Both the position numbers and the translations under genes were made by a program. A stretch of DNA of 64,000 nt from Chalara sp. BL73 (taxonomy: Eukaryota > Ascomycota > Leotiomycetes > Helotiales): NCBI GenBank assembly GCA_918026815.1, contig CAKJVC010000081.1, positions 83,776 to 147,775 on the forward strand, in the 5' to 3' direction. Positions 47,507 through 59,452 of this stretch are shown here, piece by piece; position 1 is the first letter of the stretch; the number at the start of each line of letters is the position of its first letter. The notes beneath the pieces are model-generated. The model saw nothing but the letters and a program-made list of their open reading frames with translations. It made no database searches and was not told the DNA's origin.

Positions 47507-48762
47507 ATGCCAGACACACTAGAAATTCGAACCCTCAAGAGGAAAAATGTGAAGTCCTTAAGTCTAGCTCATGAAGTCAAACACGGGGGTGAACCTGCCC
47601 CTGAGGCACCACGGCGTAGTACCGGCAGCTATGTCATGGAACAGCTCGATAGTCTCGAAGTCTTTGTTGATTTCAAACTGGATTTGGTGCCGGAGGAATT
47701 TGAGCTAAAGGATTTGATTACTTTGAAAGAACTTCCTGATGGCATATCTGGACAAGTGAGTTTGGTTCGGCATGCTCCTTCGGGGGTGATGATAGCTAAG
47801 AGGGTATGTAGCCAGTCCCCAGAATATAAATAATTTTGACATAAACCAAACGATACAGGTCGTCAATGTCTCTCACAACTCAAAAAATCATCGTGCAATT
47901 CAAAGAGAGCTCCAAATAATGCGTGACTGCTCCTCGCAGTTTCTAGTTCAATGCTATGGCGCTTTTTACGATAACCAGTATACCGAAGGAAGAGTCAGCA
48001 TATGCATGGAACTCATGGATCTAGGGTATTTCCTCTTTGTAGCTCAGAGCAAAAAGGTGATAGCTAATTCACACTCAATATTCAGTTCTCTTGCCGACAT
48101 TTCACGAAATTGTGGCCCAATACGAATAGACGTATTAGGCAAAATCGCAGAGGCTGTCCTGGGTGCCATTACATATCTCTATTCGAACTTCAAAGTCATG
48201 CACAGAAATTTGAAGCCATCCAAGATTCTTCTGAACTCTCTCGGGCAAATTAAGCTATCCGATTTCCGAGCCTCGGGCGAGCTCATGAACTCAATCGCCG
48301 AAACTGTGGTTGAGTCTGCAGTGTGTTACATGGCCCCAGAGAGGATCCGCGGAGAGAGTTACACTATAGAGGCTGAAGTGTGGAGTTTTGGCCTCACGAT
48401 CATAGAGCTCGCCATAGGGGAATTTCCATATCAGGTTACACCCGATCCAAATAATGCCACTGGAAAAGGAGTAAACATTTTGGACTTATTGCAACATATT
48501 ACCTTTGGCCCTGCACCCAAACTTCCAAAAAGTGACGTCTTTCCTGATATTTTGCACCAAATGATTGAGAAGTGTGTAAAAAAAGATCCGCAAGACAGAT
48601 CAAACCCCGTTAAGTTATATGTGAGCATAAATCTATGTCTTTAAGTCGCACGCTGATGGTTTATAGGAGGAGGATGCATTCATACAGGCAGGGAAACAGA
48701 CGCCTGTTGACCTAACAGCATGGCTTGCAAGCTGTAACGTACACAAGATGATATGGGGGTAG
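47507..48762 (+). CDS. MAPKK (Ste7-type)-derived pseudokinase
   Basis: Exons 47507-47803, 47859-48620 and 48667-48762 give 384 residues. The order of kinase subdomains and wording follow fungal MAPKKs (VDFKLDLVPEEFELKDLITL, IQRELQIMRDCSSQFLVQCY, GQIKLSDFRASGELMNSIAE, CYMAPERIRGESYT, VWSFGLTIIELAIGEFPYQ, and the C-terminal VDLTAWLASC). Lys98 (MIAKR) and helix-C Glu116 are kept. The glycine loop is eroded (LPDGISGQV). The catalytic Asp of HRD is Asn216 (MHRNLKP), DFG is DFR (Arg236), the activation-loop GTST is ESAV, and the subdomain IX Asp is Glu272. The usual short N-terminal docking region is altered, and an insertion of about 15 residues precedes GPIRIDV. Catalysis is therefore unlikely; scaffold, decoy or docking roles are possible. 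The frame and all splice sites are intact. Confidence 0.88.
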
Positions 48763-51700
48763 CGGGTGGCAAGAACTATAGTGCAGAGTTACCCCCTGTA
48801 TGAGACATCCAGGTTTGTTAATGCGCCGGAAGATGTAGGTTGAGAATATGAATGCTTGTGTTTTAGAATAAAGCGTACACCAATGCCGGCAGACGTAATA
48901 AAAGCACCTGATATGACCCTAAATCAAAGGCTCTAGAGCAGACCGTCGGTTGGGAAGCCCAGGACTCTACCGATGGTCACTTTGGATGGTACTTCTGAAT
49001 TATAGTCGGTTGGAACGCAGTCATTTGGAAGGATTATAGTTAATTAGAACTTTAGCGTTGATATTGAGAATATTAAGAAACTAGGTCGAGAGGGAAAGGG
49101 CGATGACGAATTTAGTGGAATTGATGCAGGTTGGACGAAAGTTAATATTTATGGGGACAACTGGCGCGGCAATGACGGAGGTGTACTGCCGAGACTTACG
49201 TTGATATATTGTTGACTATTTCTAGCAAGTCAGTAAGACGAGAGCGAGTCAATTAAGCTGATGCGCTAGCAATTAAAATCAAGTAGTTATAATTCTGTTG
49301 TCTAAAGAGCTTTGCTGCTACTTCTGGATGGTGCTCTTCCCTTAGGGCTTCTGGGATTTTGCGAACCCCAGTGAGATACAGCTATGAATGGAAGATATAT
49401 TTGGGTTGGCGTTACTTGATGATGCCTTATTCCCCCTTTCTATCGTAAGTACTGGTGCGGTCTGGCCATCAATTTGCGAAGCAAATCAAGACGTGTGGCA
49501 CACCTCTTCTTCAGATAGATCCACCTTTAATAAATTGCTTTGGAGCAGTCCAAGAGCTGATGGCAGCAACAGATGCTATCGTAGGAGGATTTGAGACTGT
49601 AGGTAGGAGTGTGCTTGAGATGGCATGAATTGTGAAATACACCTTCGCCAGATATGAGCAACCCCCTACGTCACCGCAGAGGTGCAGCTGCATCCCAAGG
49701 CGCCTCATCAACTTCCAACTTTTCCGTCTCCATATATGTGCCTCCTTTGCAATATATCACTCCCCCCCACCAGCATTTATGTCCTTCGTCTAGTAAAGTT
49801 TTATGGGTGAGAATTGTGGCCATGTTGAGGAAGGAAATTGGTGTCGTCGTGTTCAACGTCATGAAAGTCCTTGAAACAGCTGCAGTAAAGTTATTGTTGA
49901 ATTATGTAATTCAGATATGCTTGTATCTTGCTGTAATTAATTCTTCTCCCTAGCACCAAATATTAGAACGGTAGATAAGAAGTGTCTTAAGGTGTCTCCT
50001 AAGGTGAAAATAAAGCCGATTCAAGACCTCCTTTTCACGCCATCTCATACTGAAACAAGATATCGCACCAGACCTCACCGTGACACAGGCTAATTGTCGA
50101 TTCATTGTCGCCAGAGGCTAGAAGAAGCATCCGAATATTAGCCTCTAAAGGGGGAGCCCCACAAGGTTGATAAGGGTGATTCGCCTATGACCGAAGCGAG
50201 ATCTCGCCTAATTAAGGGGGAAACAAGCTGAGTTGTCCAACGATGCTGTACAGGGCTGGGCTGGGCTATTAAGTAGGCGTCAGCGATGTGCCGGTAAATT
50301 GACAAATTCAGGACTAAGACTTGAGGAATTGATATGACGTTGCAGGGTTTACCAGATTTTGGGCCTTTGAAGGTATCTCAAGAGTGCTAGTTGAGAGGGG
50401 TAGTTATGGTTCTGGGTAGAAAGTCTTGCGCAAGCCCCACATAGTCATTATTTGTTTCCCCACCACCAGCCCTTTTAGGTATTCTTTATTGTCAACCAGT
50501 CATCATTACAAGGTTCTTTCAGACTACTATCGCCTGTGCTCTCGACTTACTCCAACCATCCGCGCCTTCCAATTTTCGACGAAACTTACCAAATCTCGAC
50601 ATGGCGTTAACTCAATCCACCAGCTCTCCCTAGGCACCCACACTACCTTGAACTACTTTATATGTCTAAAAAACGTTCCGCCACCTGTTTTTGTGCTTGA
50701 CCGACCTTTAGCGGACAGTATATGTCGTGGAAAAACTCCCAAATCACCTCTTTGTATCCTCTGGTCTCAAACTTTCCGACATCGATCACTGCTGTACATG
50801 TCGTAAAAACCCGTTCCGCCAAGTGTTTCTTGTGCTTCATTAACCTTCAAAATACTTTATATGCCGTGTATATAGCCTCCAGATGCCTCTTTGTATTCTT
50901 CTGTCCTCGAAAATTCCAAGCTCGATCACTGTGAGGTCGTTCTTCTGATGGCTGGCTCGTATAACACCATAAATATCGTTCTTTGAGGCTCAGCGAAGAG
51001 AGAAGAATCTCTGCTTGTAGGAGTGTGTTTGGGTTCTGGTCAGTAAATTAAATCATCTCGATGAGATGATGTGGCTTACCTATCACAACAAAATGCACCT
51101 TTGATAATGCTTCGCTGCGATAGAAGTAAATCCTTCATCCAGGATCTCATCAGTGCCGCAATTCTAGCTCCAGTATGATTTCCCAGTCATAAACGCTCTC
51201 CTCTGTAGCCTCAAGATGCCATTCCTAATCGCAATCTTCCGGAGGTTCCTTGCCGCGTCACTATGCCTGAATTTGGTGCCGCATTTTGTTGCAGTTTGCC
51301 TCCCTGGAAGGATTTTGCATGGAGCTTGATTTGTATGATATGGGCACCCATTGCCGATGCAAATTCAAGCCAGAGTTGAGAGTCTTCGTGTCCGTTGAGC
51401 CGGTCTACGCAGAAAAGCTTGCTGTTGTTTGTACTTGTAAAGCATCATCGCAAAATCCAACACCTGGAAACCTCAATTCCCAGAAGAATGCCACCTTTAT
51501 CATTCTTTTCCTATTATTTGGGGTTTTATTTGGTTCATGAACGCAGGATTGCTCTTGCATAAATTTTGATCTAAATAGTCCCTCTTCCCTAACAATTATT
51601 CAAGTTTCCCCTCCCACTAAATCAGTAAGCGCCACTATGATAGTATTGGTTCTATATAGATCCCAGAGTCGTAGAACTTGCATCTTCTAAAGATTTCGTG

Positions 51701-52194
51701 ATTGAGTGCTCTCCAGTACCTGTTGGCTATTCAGTCTGGCTCACGAAGAAGAGCTCTGCAGCATAGATCATACATCTAGTAATCTCAATGGCTTTTCTAA
51801 CTCACCGGCGGTACGAAAGGTATCGTATCTTCGCGCTTCATGCATATAACTACTTTCAGTATACACAATCGTTACATGTGTTCTATAAAGTCTGACGAGC
51901 AGGTGCGGGGAGATAATTTAATTTACTTGTCTTTTCGACATTGTCAGCCATGTTGCTGCTCTACGGACTACCCGCTAGCCTTCGCCGTAGCGCACTAGAC
52001 AATTCTCACCTAGGTTCTAAAATCTCGCCTATAAAATCGCACAAGTGATTTCCTGATCTCTTTTTCCCTTACCACTATTCTCTCAAGACAGATCCCAACG
52101 AACCTTTGCACTCGCAACCCCGAGACTAAAGACCGGTCCTACACATCCCCTATCCAGATCAATTATTCTCATCAGGAAATTGATTAATTGAAGT
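48763..52194. other. gene-poor stretch, 3.4 kb
   Basis: No recognisable gene. Short frames (49388-49953, 50426-50934, 51286-51540) lack motifs; the last ends in a hydrophobic tail but has no conserved start. It contains the imperfect tandem repeat at 50665-50940. Confidence 0.45.
50665..50940. repeat. imperfect tandem duplication, unit about 139 bp
   Basis: Two adjacent units align at an offset of 138-139 bases: ACGTTCCGCC (50673) with CCGTTCCGCC (50811), TTGTGCTT in both, TTTGTATCCT (50751) with TTTGTATTCT (50890), and CGATCACTG near each end. They have diverged by roughly a quarter, so the duplication is old. Confidence 0.55.
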
Positions 52195-52956
52195 ATGTCG
52201 GCAGAAGAGGCTTTCGCTCAAATCAAACAGCGCCTTGGCGTTAGTGAGGAGGAGGCTGCTGGCTTGAGTAAGCATAATAGTTATATATTCCAATTAGATA
52301 CGACAAGCTAATCGCTGAGTGTAGTCATGGCCGCCTTTCCAAAAGCATATGGCCACGCCTTTGTTACCGCCACCGCCGCCGCTACCGCTAACGCCCCCGC
52401 CAGCGCTGTCGCAACTTCTGCTTCCTCCGCAGGTTCTGGCCTGGCCATTCCAGGACCGGTCCAAGGTCGCGCTGGAGGAAATGCTAAGAAGGATCGTTTG
52501 GCTGGCAAGCGCATGGTTCGTATCCCTAACCCTCCTCATCTACTTTCCCCGTGGCGAGGAAAAACAATTTTCAGATAGGCGCTAACGACTGAATTCTTGT
52601 AGGGTGGAATCAATGAGGACTATAAGGATGCTGAGTACAAGGAGAATGAAGAACCTGTTGCCAACCCTACCGCCACTGCACGCAGAGTGGCTACCAGAGC
52701 CCAAATCAAAGCCACTGCCGAGAAAGCCACTGCCTCTACCGCCGGTACCGTTGCTTCAGCTAATGTTGTCTCTGCCGCACCAACTCCAGCAACTTTGTTC
52801 AATCCTGGTGGTTCAACGGAGGCGTTCCCCTGTTCTAAGAACAGGGGACGCCGTTGCCCTGCTTCTCAGTTTCGTGCTCGCCGAGTCGACGGCTTGCGTT
52901 ACCAATCGTGCGACCTGCACCGATGTGTGGGTGCCTGGGCTAAAGTTAGGAAGTAG
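52195..52956 (+). CDS. small Ala/Thr-rich protein with C-terminal Cys/Arg segment
   Basis: Exons 52195-52267, 52325-52515 and 52603-52956 (57- and 87-base introns) give 205 residues. The N-terminus MSAEEAFAQIKQRLGVSEEE is an acidic amphipathic helix. The middle is rich in Ala, Thr and Ser (TATAAATANAPASAVATSAS). A second Ala/Thr-rich stretch (ATRAQIKATAEKATASTAGT) follows, and the C-terminal 55 residues are basic with five Cys (FPCSKNRGRRCPAS, YQSCDLHRCVGAW). No signal peptide. Both low-complexity parts make family recognition difficult; a nuclear or nucleic-acid-binding role would fit the basic Cys tail but is only a guess. The three exons keep frame cleanly. Confidence 0.6.
52821..52852. 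repeat. near-perfect palindrome inside coding exon
   Basis: GGCGTTCCCCTGTTCT, one A, then AGAACAGGGGACGCC: ten perfectly paired bases around the centre and, with one bulged base, five more. In the mRNA this would form a strong hairpin within the codons for TEAFPCSKNRGRRC. Confidence 0.7.
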
Positions 52957-55325
52957 TGTCACCAGCGCTGGAGAGTTTACACTGGGGTAATTTCGGGGGA
53001 CGTTGTAGACGTTATATCAACTCTGGTGGTTCGTAGGTTGCTATACCTAGGCAGGGAGCTATGATATGATATGGTCTCGTCTTCACCATTTATTCTCTCT
53101 CTCTCTCACTTGAAACGTGATGCCCCGGTATATATTCCATGCGTTTACGAGCTCGAGTAAGTAGTATAGCTGTCGTCCCTTGAATCTCTTTTGTTAGGTA
53201 AAGTTACCGCAGAGCTGCAACAGAGTTGCGGATAAAATCTTGTGCCACAATTGTCATGTATTTTCCTTGGGAGACTCCGAAGCTCGAATTTAAGAAGTAA
53301 ATTTGAGTCAGAGAAGCTTTCCTTAGTTGCACCACACGATATGTGCATTTGGGAAAGACCCTAATGCATTGGCTTTTGAACATCTACCATTCTGTTTATT
53401 TTATGTCTACTATTCCGTGATGCTTATATTCTGTCCTGAAGCTCGGTTTCTCTGATTCTGATATCCCTTCATTCGCTCTTATGTTCCGAGAATCCACAGC
53501 AGCTAGTTACGGAAATCGTACTCCGACCCAACTTTCAGTTCCTCTGCAGTTACCATTGCGGGTAGCCTTGTCATTGTTGAACACTGAATTGTGCTTAATT
53601 TTGCTATGAGCTAAGGCGCTGTATGTGATTCAGAGCAAAGCGCACTTGATTTTCTTTCTTACTGGTGTTAAGTGAGTCACACTCGTCATCGTGATCATCG
53701 CCAGCACTAGGGTTGTCGCATTCTGTTGTCGTGCAAGTTTCAGAGAGTTTTTGACCAGCCCGAGCTTAGTACATTTCCTTACATTTGTGGTGATAAATTA
53801 AGCGTGGAGTTACACAACATTATAAAATGACGATGCTTCTACTAGCCAGCTTTCTAGGATCTCCAAAGATACTTTTCACGTCGGCCATAGTATGCAGCTC
53901 TGTAGGTCTGGGATCTGCTACTGGCTCGAGAGCCTCCTTCAACTATTCAGGTTGTCCACCATAACCATCTACACAATTGTGTAATCTCAAAAGTGGTGCT
54001 CTTTATGAATGACTGCTCAAGCTGGGTGTTATGAACTTAGCATGCCTTGAACCGCAAAACTTTTGGAGCTGAATGTCGGATTAGAGGCAAAACCTCCATG
54101 CTCTACGCCCCATTCCCACCTATCGGTCATCAAGCTTTTGTATAAATTTGCCCGTCATCTACAATGAACGGAGCTTTACGAGAAGTGCCTAAAAATGGGC
54201 TTCTAAACTATCGTTTTCTTGCAAGCCAATTCTAAGGATACATGCGGTACTAAAGATCGTATTACGTGGCTGACAATGATAAACGTGAGGATAAGACAAC
54301 AGGAGTTGCCTAAACATGTGCGTAATTAGAGCTTAAGGCATTTGAACTCCCGGCAAAGTTCGCCCCAATATTTTGGGCAGGGTGAAAGCAGAAATGTCGT
54401 AGAAGAAATAATAGTGATATTCCTTCCCGCGGCACACTGACAGAAGGGCATTTCAGCACTCCTATAAACTTAACTGGGGCACAGGGGCCGTTCACAAAAT
54501 GTTAAGGCATATTGAGTAGAACCAGATTGTCGAAGCAACCCGAGCAATCCTCATGGAGAACAGACGCAGACCTAGAGAACATCAAAATATGCCGAAATAC
54601 CATAGACGGGGGATTTGGCGATCCTCGGCCGAGTTTGTTCCTTGATTTTCTAACCAAATTTCTTGAACTCGAAAAGTCTCTTCAACTTCACAGCAGCAAT
54701 CGGTGGCATTTGAAGTATCGGGCCCTAAAGTAGCTCATTCAGTATTTGCATCCTTAGCAGGAGACTTGACCCCACAATATTGGGTATGTATTCCTTGAAC
54801 TCGACTTAGAGAACCTGAAATTGGCTCTGAAGTAGGATGTCTTACTAGTATATTTGGCGGTAATTGGAAGTCGATGGCGTATTTATCCTTTCTGGCAAGT
54901 TATTGATGGATCTCACCGCTGGTCAAGGATTGTACGAGGCTTACCCTGGAATTAGGGCAACGGTAAACCGGTAGGTCACAATCGAAGAAAGATCGCAATC
55001 CATTGTTGAGTGTTGAGGCGGAGCTCCTATGAGGATGCCAATTCCAACAAATTGAAGAGAATTGTATGGCGCACGACAAAGATACTTAAAACCTCTGGGA
55101 AAGAAAAAATAGGGGTAAATCTTCTGAAAATTGTTCAAACTCCACAGTTGCCTTGCAAGGATTTAAAATTCGGTGAGGGCTGGAAAGTAATAATATATAT
55201 AATAAGATTAGCTAAATAATACATGAATCCCCAAACAGATGCTTTAAAATTATTATTCTAGCCTAAAAGTTGTCGTGCATCTGTAGCCCTGTTGAAGGGC
55301 ATTCTCCAAAAAGAGTCTATCTAAT
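52957..55325. other. intergenic, 2.4 kb
   Basis: A short CT microsatellite lies at about 53095-53108. Frames at 54310-54733 lack recognisable features. No RNA gene seen. Confidence 0.45.
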
Positions 55326-56088
55326 TCACAGTTTCTTCTTTTCTTCTCTAGCAAGCGCCGCAGCGGTCGCCTTGTTGATGATGGCATTCAGGCGGTAATA
55401 CATATCCACCATCATGAATCCGGCTTTTTCCACCACAAAGTCAGCACCACTTCCTAGAACCTTGGACGAACTCACCAAGCGCCAAATAGGGACCATAAAG
55501 CGTCGTCAAATCAAGCTTCTGCTGCAACGGCACCGCCCACTGCGAGTACTCATACATGCATACGGCCGTAGTTAAAAAGACCAGGAAAGCGTAGGGGAAC
55601 AGCACAAGCGGGACTTTAGGCGAATCTATGCGTACAATATCCGGGGTCAGCCTGAGGTCTCTGGCCATCCGGGAAATACCTTTGATGGCGTTGGCAGGGA
55701 AGCACCGCACCTTTCAGCAGGTTAGGGACAGCCCACAAACAAACCGGCAGCTGAAGCACAACTTCGGTAACCAAGAACGCCGTAAAGAACGGTGGATGAT
55801 GCACGAAGAACTGGTCTTTGTATGTCTCGACGTAGAACGTGCTGATACGCTTCATGAAGTCGGGCACGAGGTGGACGGGGTAGAGCCCTTGGAAGTCCAT
55901 TACTGTCACGTGGTTAGTAATCTGATTTTATGATGAGAAGCACGAGGAGGAGGTGCCAGAGTGGAGAAGATTGTGCAAGGAAAGGAGTATGTGGAGAAGG
56001 GGCAGCTACAAAGCATATTGGGGATGGTGACAAGAATCCAGGTTAACCAGAGAAGGTCGCGTTTTCGGGAGAAGATTGATGTTGCCAT
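55326..56088 (-). CDS. EXPERA-domain membrane protein (TMEM97/EBP-like)
   Basis: Four exons (56010-56088, 55711-55902, 55476-55625, 55326-55423; introns 52-107 bases) give 172 residues. Four hydrophobic segments are visible: LLWLTWILVTIPNML, FFTAFLVTEVVLQLPVCLWA, VPLVLFPYAFLVFLTTAVCM and the TTLYGPYLALAG region. Wording such as MDFQGLYPVHLVPDFMKRIS and YVETYKDQFFVHHPPFF matches the fungal EXPERA/TMEM97 family (sigma-2 receptor and sterol-isomerase relatives). The C-terminus is Lys-rich (AREEKKKL), compatible with ER retention. Family role: sterol/lipid handling in the ER; enzyme activity is not established for this branch. Splice joins restore the family sequence without forcing. Confidence 0.88.
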
Positions 56089-57355
56089 TGTGTGGAGCGC
56101 GTGGTGTTATATCTTCGGATTTGAAATGACGCTTGTGGCCTGACGTGATGTCTTCTTGATGGAAAGATCTTAATAACCAGTTAATCCGCAGATAGATAGG
56201 TGTTCATGATATTGAAATTGTCAGCGCCGAAACCGTGAACAAGGTTACTTGCGGATGAGCCTCAATCTCGCTTAAGCACTGTCACGTTTACTATCTTGGC
56301 AACCTTCGAGCTTGATTCCATCTGGCCTGGCATTATATTCTATTGCCTCTCCAAACTACGGACTGCCAGAAAAGGCAATGGGCTATGGATCAATGGAGAT
56401 AGGAAAGCTATTTCGAGCTTGTACTACGCGATATTAGCTCGTCATGAGTGCTTAAGAGTATGCATTTAATCCCTACCCGGACGGTACCCGTTCTGCTATC
56501 CTAGATTGGGCTTCCTTAACAAGCTGTGTTTTATGTGTGCCAACTCTCACGCGCCGAGGAATGGCTCGTTTTATTAGACTACTCGGTCACTGCGTCTCAG
56601 ATTTCTACTGGATATTTAATCAATAACACGTGATCAAGAAAATCCTGGTGTTGGGAGTATATTGTTGTGATGTATAACATGGTGCTTTGAACGGCCTTGA
56701 ATTTATTTGGTTCTAGGCAATTACAAATATAATTGGTCATATACGATGGCGAGCAACTAGGCAGCTATGCAGCTTTGTGGCTAGTGCACGAGACAAGACT
56801 GAGCCAACTTAGCCTTTTTGTATAAGACCTGTTCTGATCTGCCTTGCTTTATCTCGACCAACATTTGTCGACAGCTTCTAAGTTCTAATAAAAAAAGATT
56901 CAACCCACATCATATCTACAATTACCTTCCCAGTCATAACTTAGTCAACTCGTTATAACTACTCCTGCGAAACTGCCACTAAAGCTGGCAACTAGCACAT
57001 CGCTTACCAACGGCGTTTAACCATTGTGAATTGTACCAATTCCTATTCTAAGACGTCTCGTGCACGATGGATGGATTTAAAGAAGACCATGGGTTCGTGC
57101 GTAACCTGAAGCTCGAAAAGAGGCGCAGCCCTAGAGAACATATTTCAACACGCTTTCGGCATATTGCTGACCACTCATATATGTACAGAACACTAACGAC
57201 CGAGAAGGATAATAAGTGCTGATAATAGTTTGTGTATTCCTACCATCCTAAGTATTTTTGCATGAAGAAAAAATGAGCGCGCACCAATAGGAATGCTCCT
57301 CGAGAAAGCAGCCAAGGACAGTGAAAATATTAACAGACAAGAGGGATGAAATCGT
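56089..57355. other. intergenic
   Basis: Upstream of the HET pseudogene; its original first codons may lie near 57067 but are not recognisable. Nothing else is supported. Confidence 0.4.
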
Positions 57356-59452
57356 ATGAGGGCAGCAGACGACCCTGAATCGAAACGATATCGTTTTGAA
57401 AAATTCTACAGAGATATTGCTGAGAGTGGGGAAAGACCACCAGCCAGTCTGTTGCCAGCTGTGGATGCACCCATTGAACACGACCAGGGTTACTGGCCTG
57501 CGAGATGTAAGGAAGATTCTGACTTTCTGAGGAAGCTCCTTCCGGATTATGGGAAACCCGAAGTTATGGAGCCCGCCGATCTGGCTAGTTCTATCTACCA
57601 GGCTCTTCCTGGGCCTGATTGGATTCGACTTCTTATAATCGAGCCTGAAGTGAAGGGCGAGCCCAAGTATCACTTGAGGGCAACTCACATGGGCGAGGCA
57701 CACGGCAACTACGAAACACTCTCGTACTGCTGGGGCGATCTGCAAGAATCAAATCTCGTTAGCGCAGTATGCAATGGGTTCTCGGTTTAACTTGGGAATA
57801 ATCTTGCGTTAGCATTGCGGCATATGCGCCATTTTAGCGTTCCCCGAATTGTTTGGGTAGATGTTCTGTGCATCAACTAGGAAGACAATGCGGAGCGCAG
57901 CTGGCAGGTGCAATTTATGGGCAGGCTTCAAGGACCATCGTATGGCTAGGAGATATCAGGGAAGAAGATGCGTTGGCGGCTTTCCAAGTAATCTGCCATT
58001 TTGTGAATTCTTGGGATGAAAGCCGTCCGGCATTTTTTTGTCAGAAGAAGAAAGGCATTTGGCTGAAACAACGTGAAGAGTATTTTGGATTTTCAGGATT
58101 ATCAACCTTGAAAGGTTACTACCAAAACTCGTCAGCAGATTACCAGAAGCTTGTTCCGCTGTTTAGTGTCGAGTAGCTTGAGCGGAAGTTGGTGACACAA
58201 GAGGCCGTCCTCTCCACACACGCTGAGGTGCTTGTCCCTGGTGGTACGATATTCTGGAAGTGGATTGGCATTGCGGCTGCAATTTTGCGTTCAAATCATG
58301 ACTGCCATCTCTCGTATCTATAATGCGTATCTCATGGCTCGGATGTCCAGAACCGTAGGGTTGGAGTCAGTCGAGGTTACGTTTCTCCTGCTCCTCCGGC
58401 TGACAGCTGGGTTCAAGACCACACAAAAATTAGATGCCGTCTTTGGCATTCTTGGCCTGCCTTGCAAGGATGAAGGGCTAGGAGAGCAATTCGTGATCAT
58501 CGATTACAATATAAGCTATGAGGGGCAGATGATGCATGTAGCGGAAAAGCTGATATCGCTATCAGAACCGTTGGGGTTCCTCTCCGACGCGGTGCGGCTC
58601 TGGCGAGATCGCACGAGCGTAACACCATCTTGGATGCCCGAGTGGTCTGTAAAGGAACATAGCATGCTGGAACCTTGGATCTTATAACAAAACGAAAGTG
58701 CCTTCAACCCAGCACGAGATCTACTTTCCAAGAGATGGCCATCAACAGATACCTTAAGCCTTCTTCTAGATGGAATTTGTATGTCAGAAATATGCTGGAT
58801 GACAAGCTCGTTCTCTGATATGCCAAGCGTTGATGGTATAATCGAGAACATCATTTTGTCAAGTCGTTGTTTCAGGCCGAGGGCACAAACCGAAGAGGTC
58901 ATGGGTATCCTCTCGCGGACTATGACCGGTGGAAGAGACGGATATGGCAATCCAGAATGAAACAAGTTAGCATATACCGGAGATTTTGCAGATTTTCTAG
59001 CCAAGTGGGCTGAATGCAGAGATGTCGCAGCCTCATCCTTTCCTATAGATATCTAGGCGTTTTCCTTGTATTATAACTATAGGAGTTTTATGGAGGTTGC
59101 CCGTCTTGTCTGCGGGCGATGAAGAATTTTCATCACGTCACACGGCCATATTGACTTAGGCCCCGAGAGCATGGCAAAAGGAGATACGATATGCATCTTT
59201 GGAGGTGCTGCGATGCCACATATCCTGCGGAAGGCGGATGAACATTTCATGCTTGTGGGGGATTGCTTCGTCGATAACCTGATGGATGGAGAAGCAGTTA
59301 TTGCAATGCGGAAAGGGGAGGTTCATACGTGGCCTATACTGACTGAATCTTTTCTGGAGAAGACTGGAGAATATTCTCAAAATTACTCACAGGCACAATC
59401 CCCTATCCAAATGGATAGACCTCTACAGCTGAGTCGTATTACACTTCGATGA
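57356..59452 (+). pseudogene. HET-domain pseudogene
   Basis: HET-family sequence spread over three frames: GNYETLSYCWGDLQ, then a TAA, LALALRHMRH and IVWVDVLCIN, a TAG where CAG (Gln) is expected, EDNAERS, then a frame change to AIYGQASRTIVWLGDIREED. Later KLDAVFGILGLPCKDEG and TPSWMPEWSVKEH, another frame change, and the typical C-terminus GDTICIFGGAAMPHIL then DGEAVIAMRKGE. The frame change after EDNAERS falls at GGTGCAATTTATGGGC, which encodes parts of both the preceding and the following family motif, as if one copy of a short direct repeat was lost by slippage. Non-functional. Not the same sequence as the intact HET gene at 45122. Confidence 0.85.
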
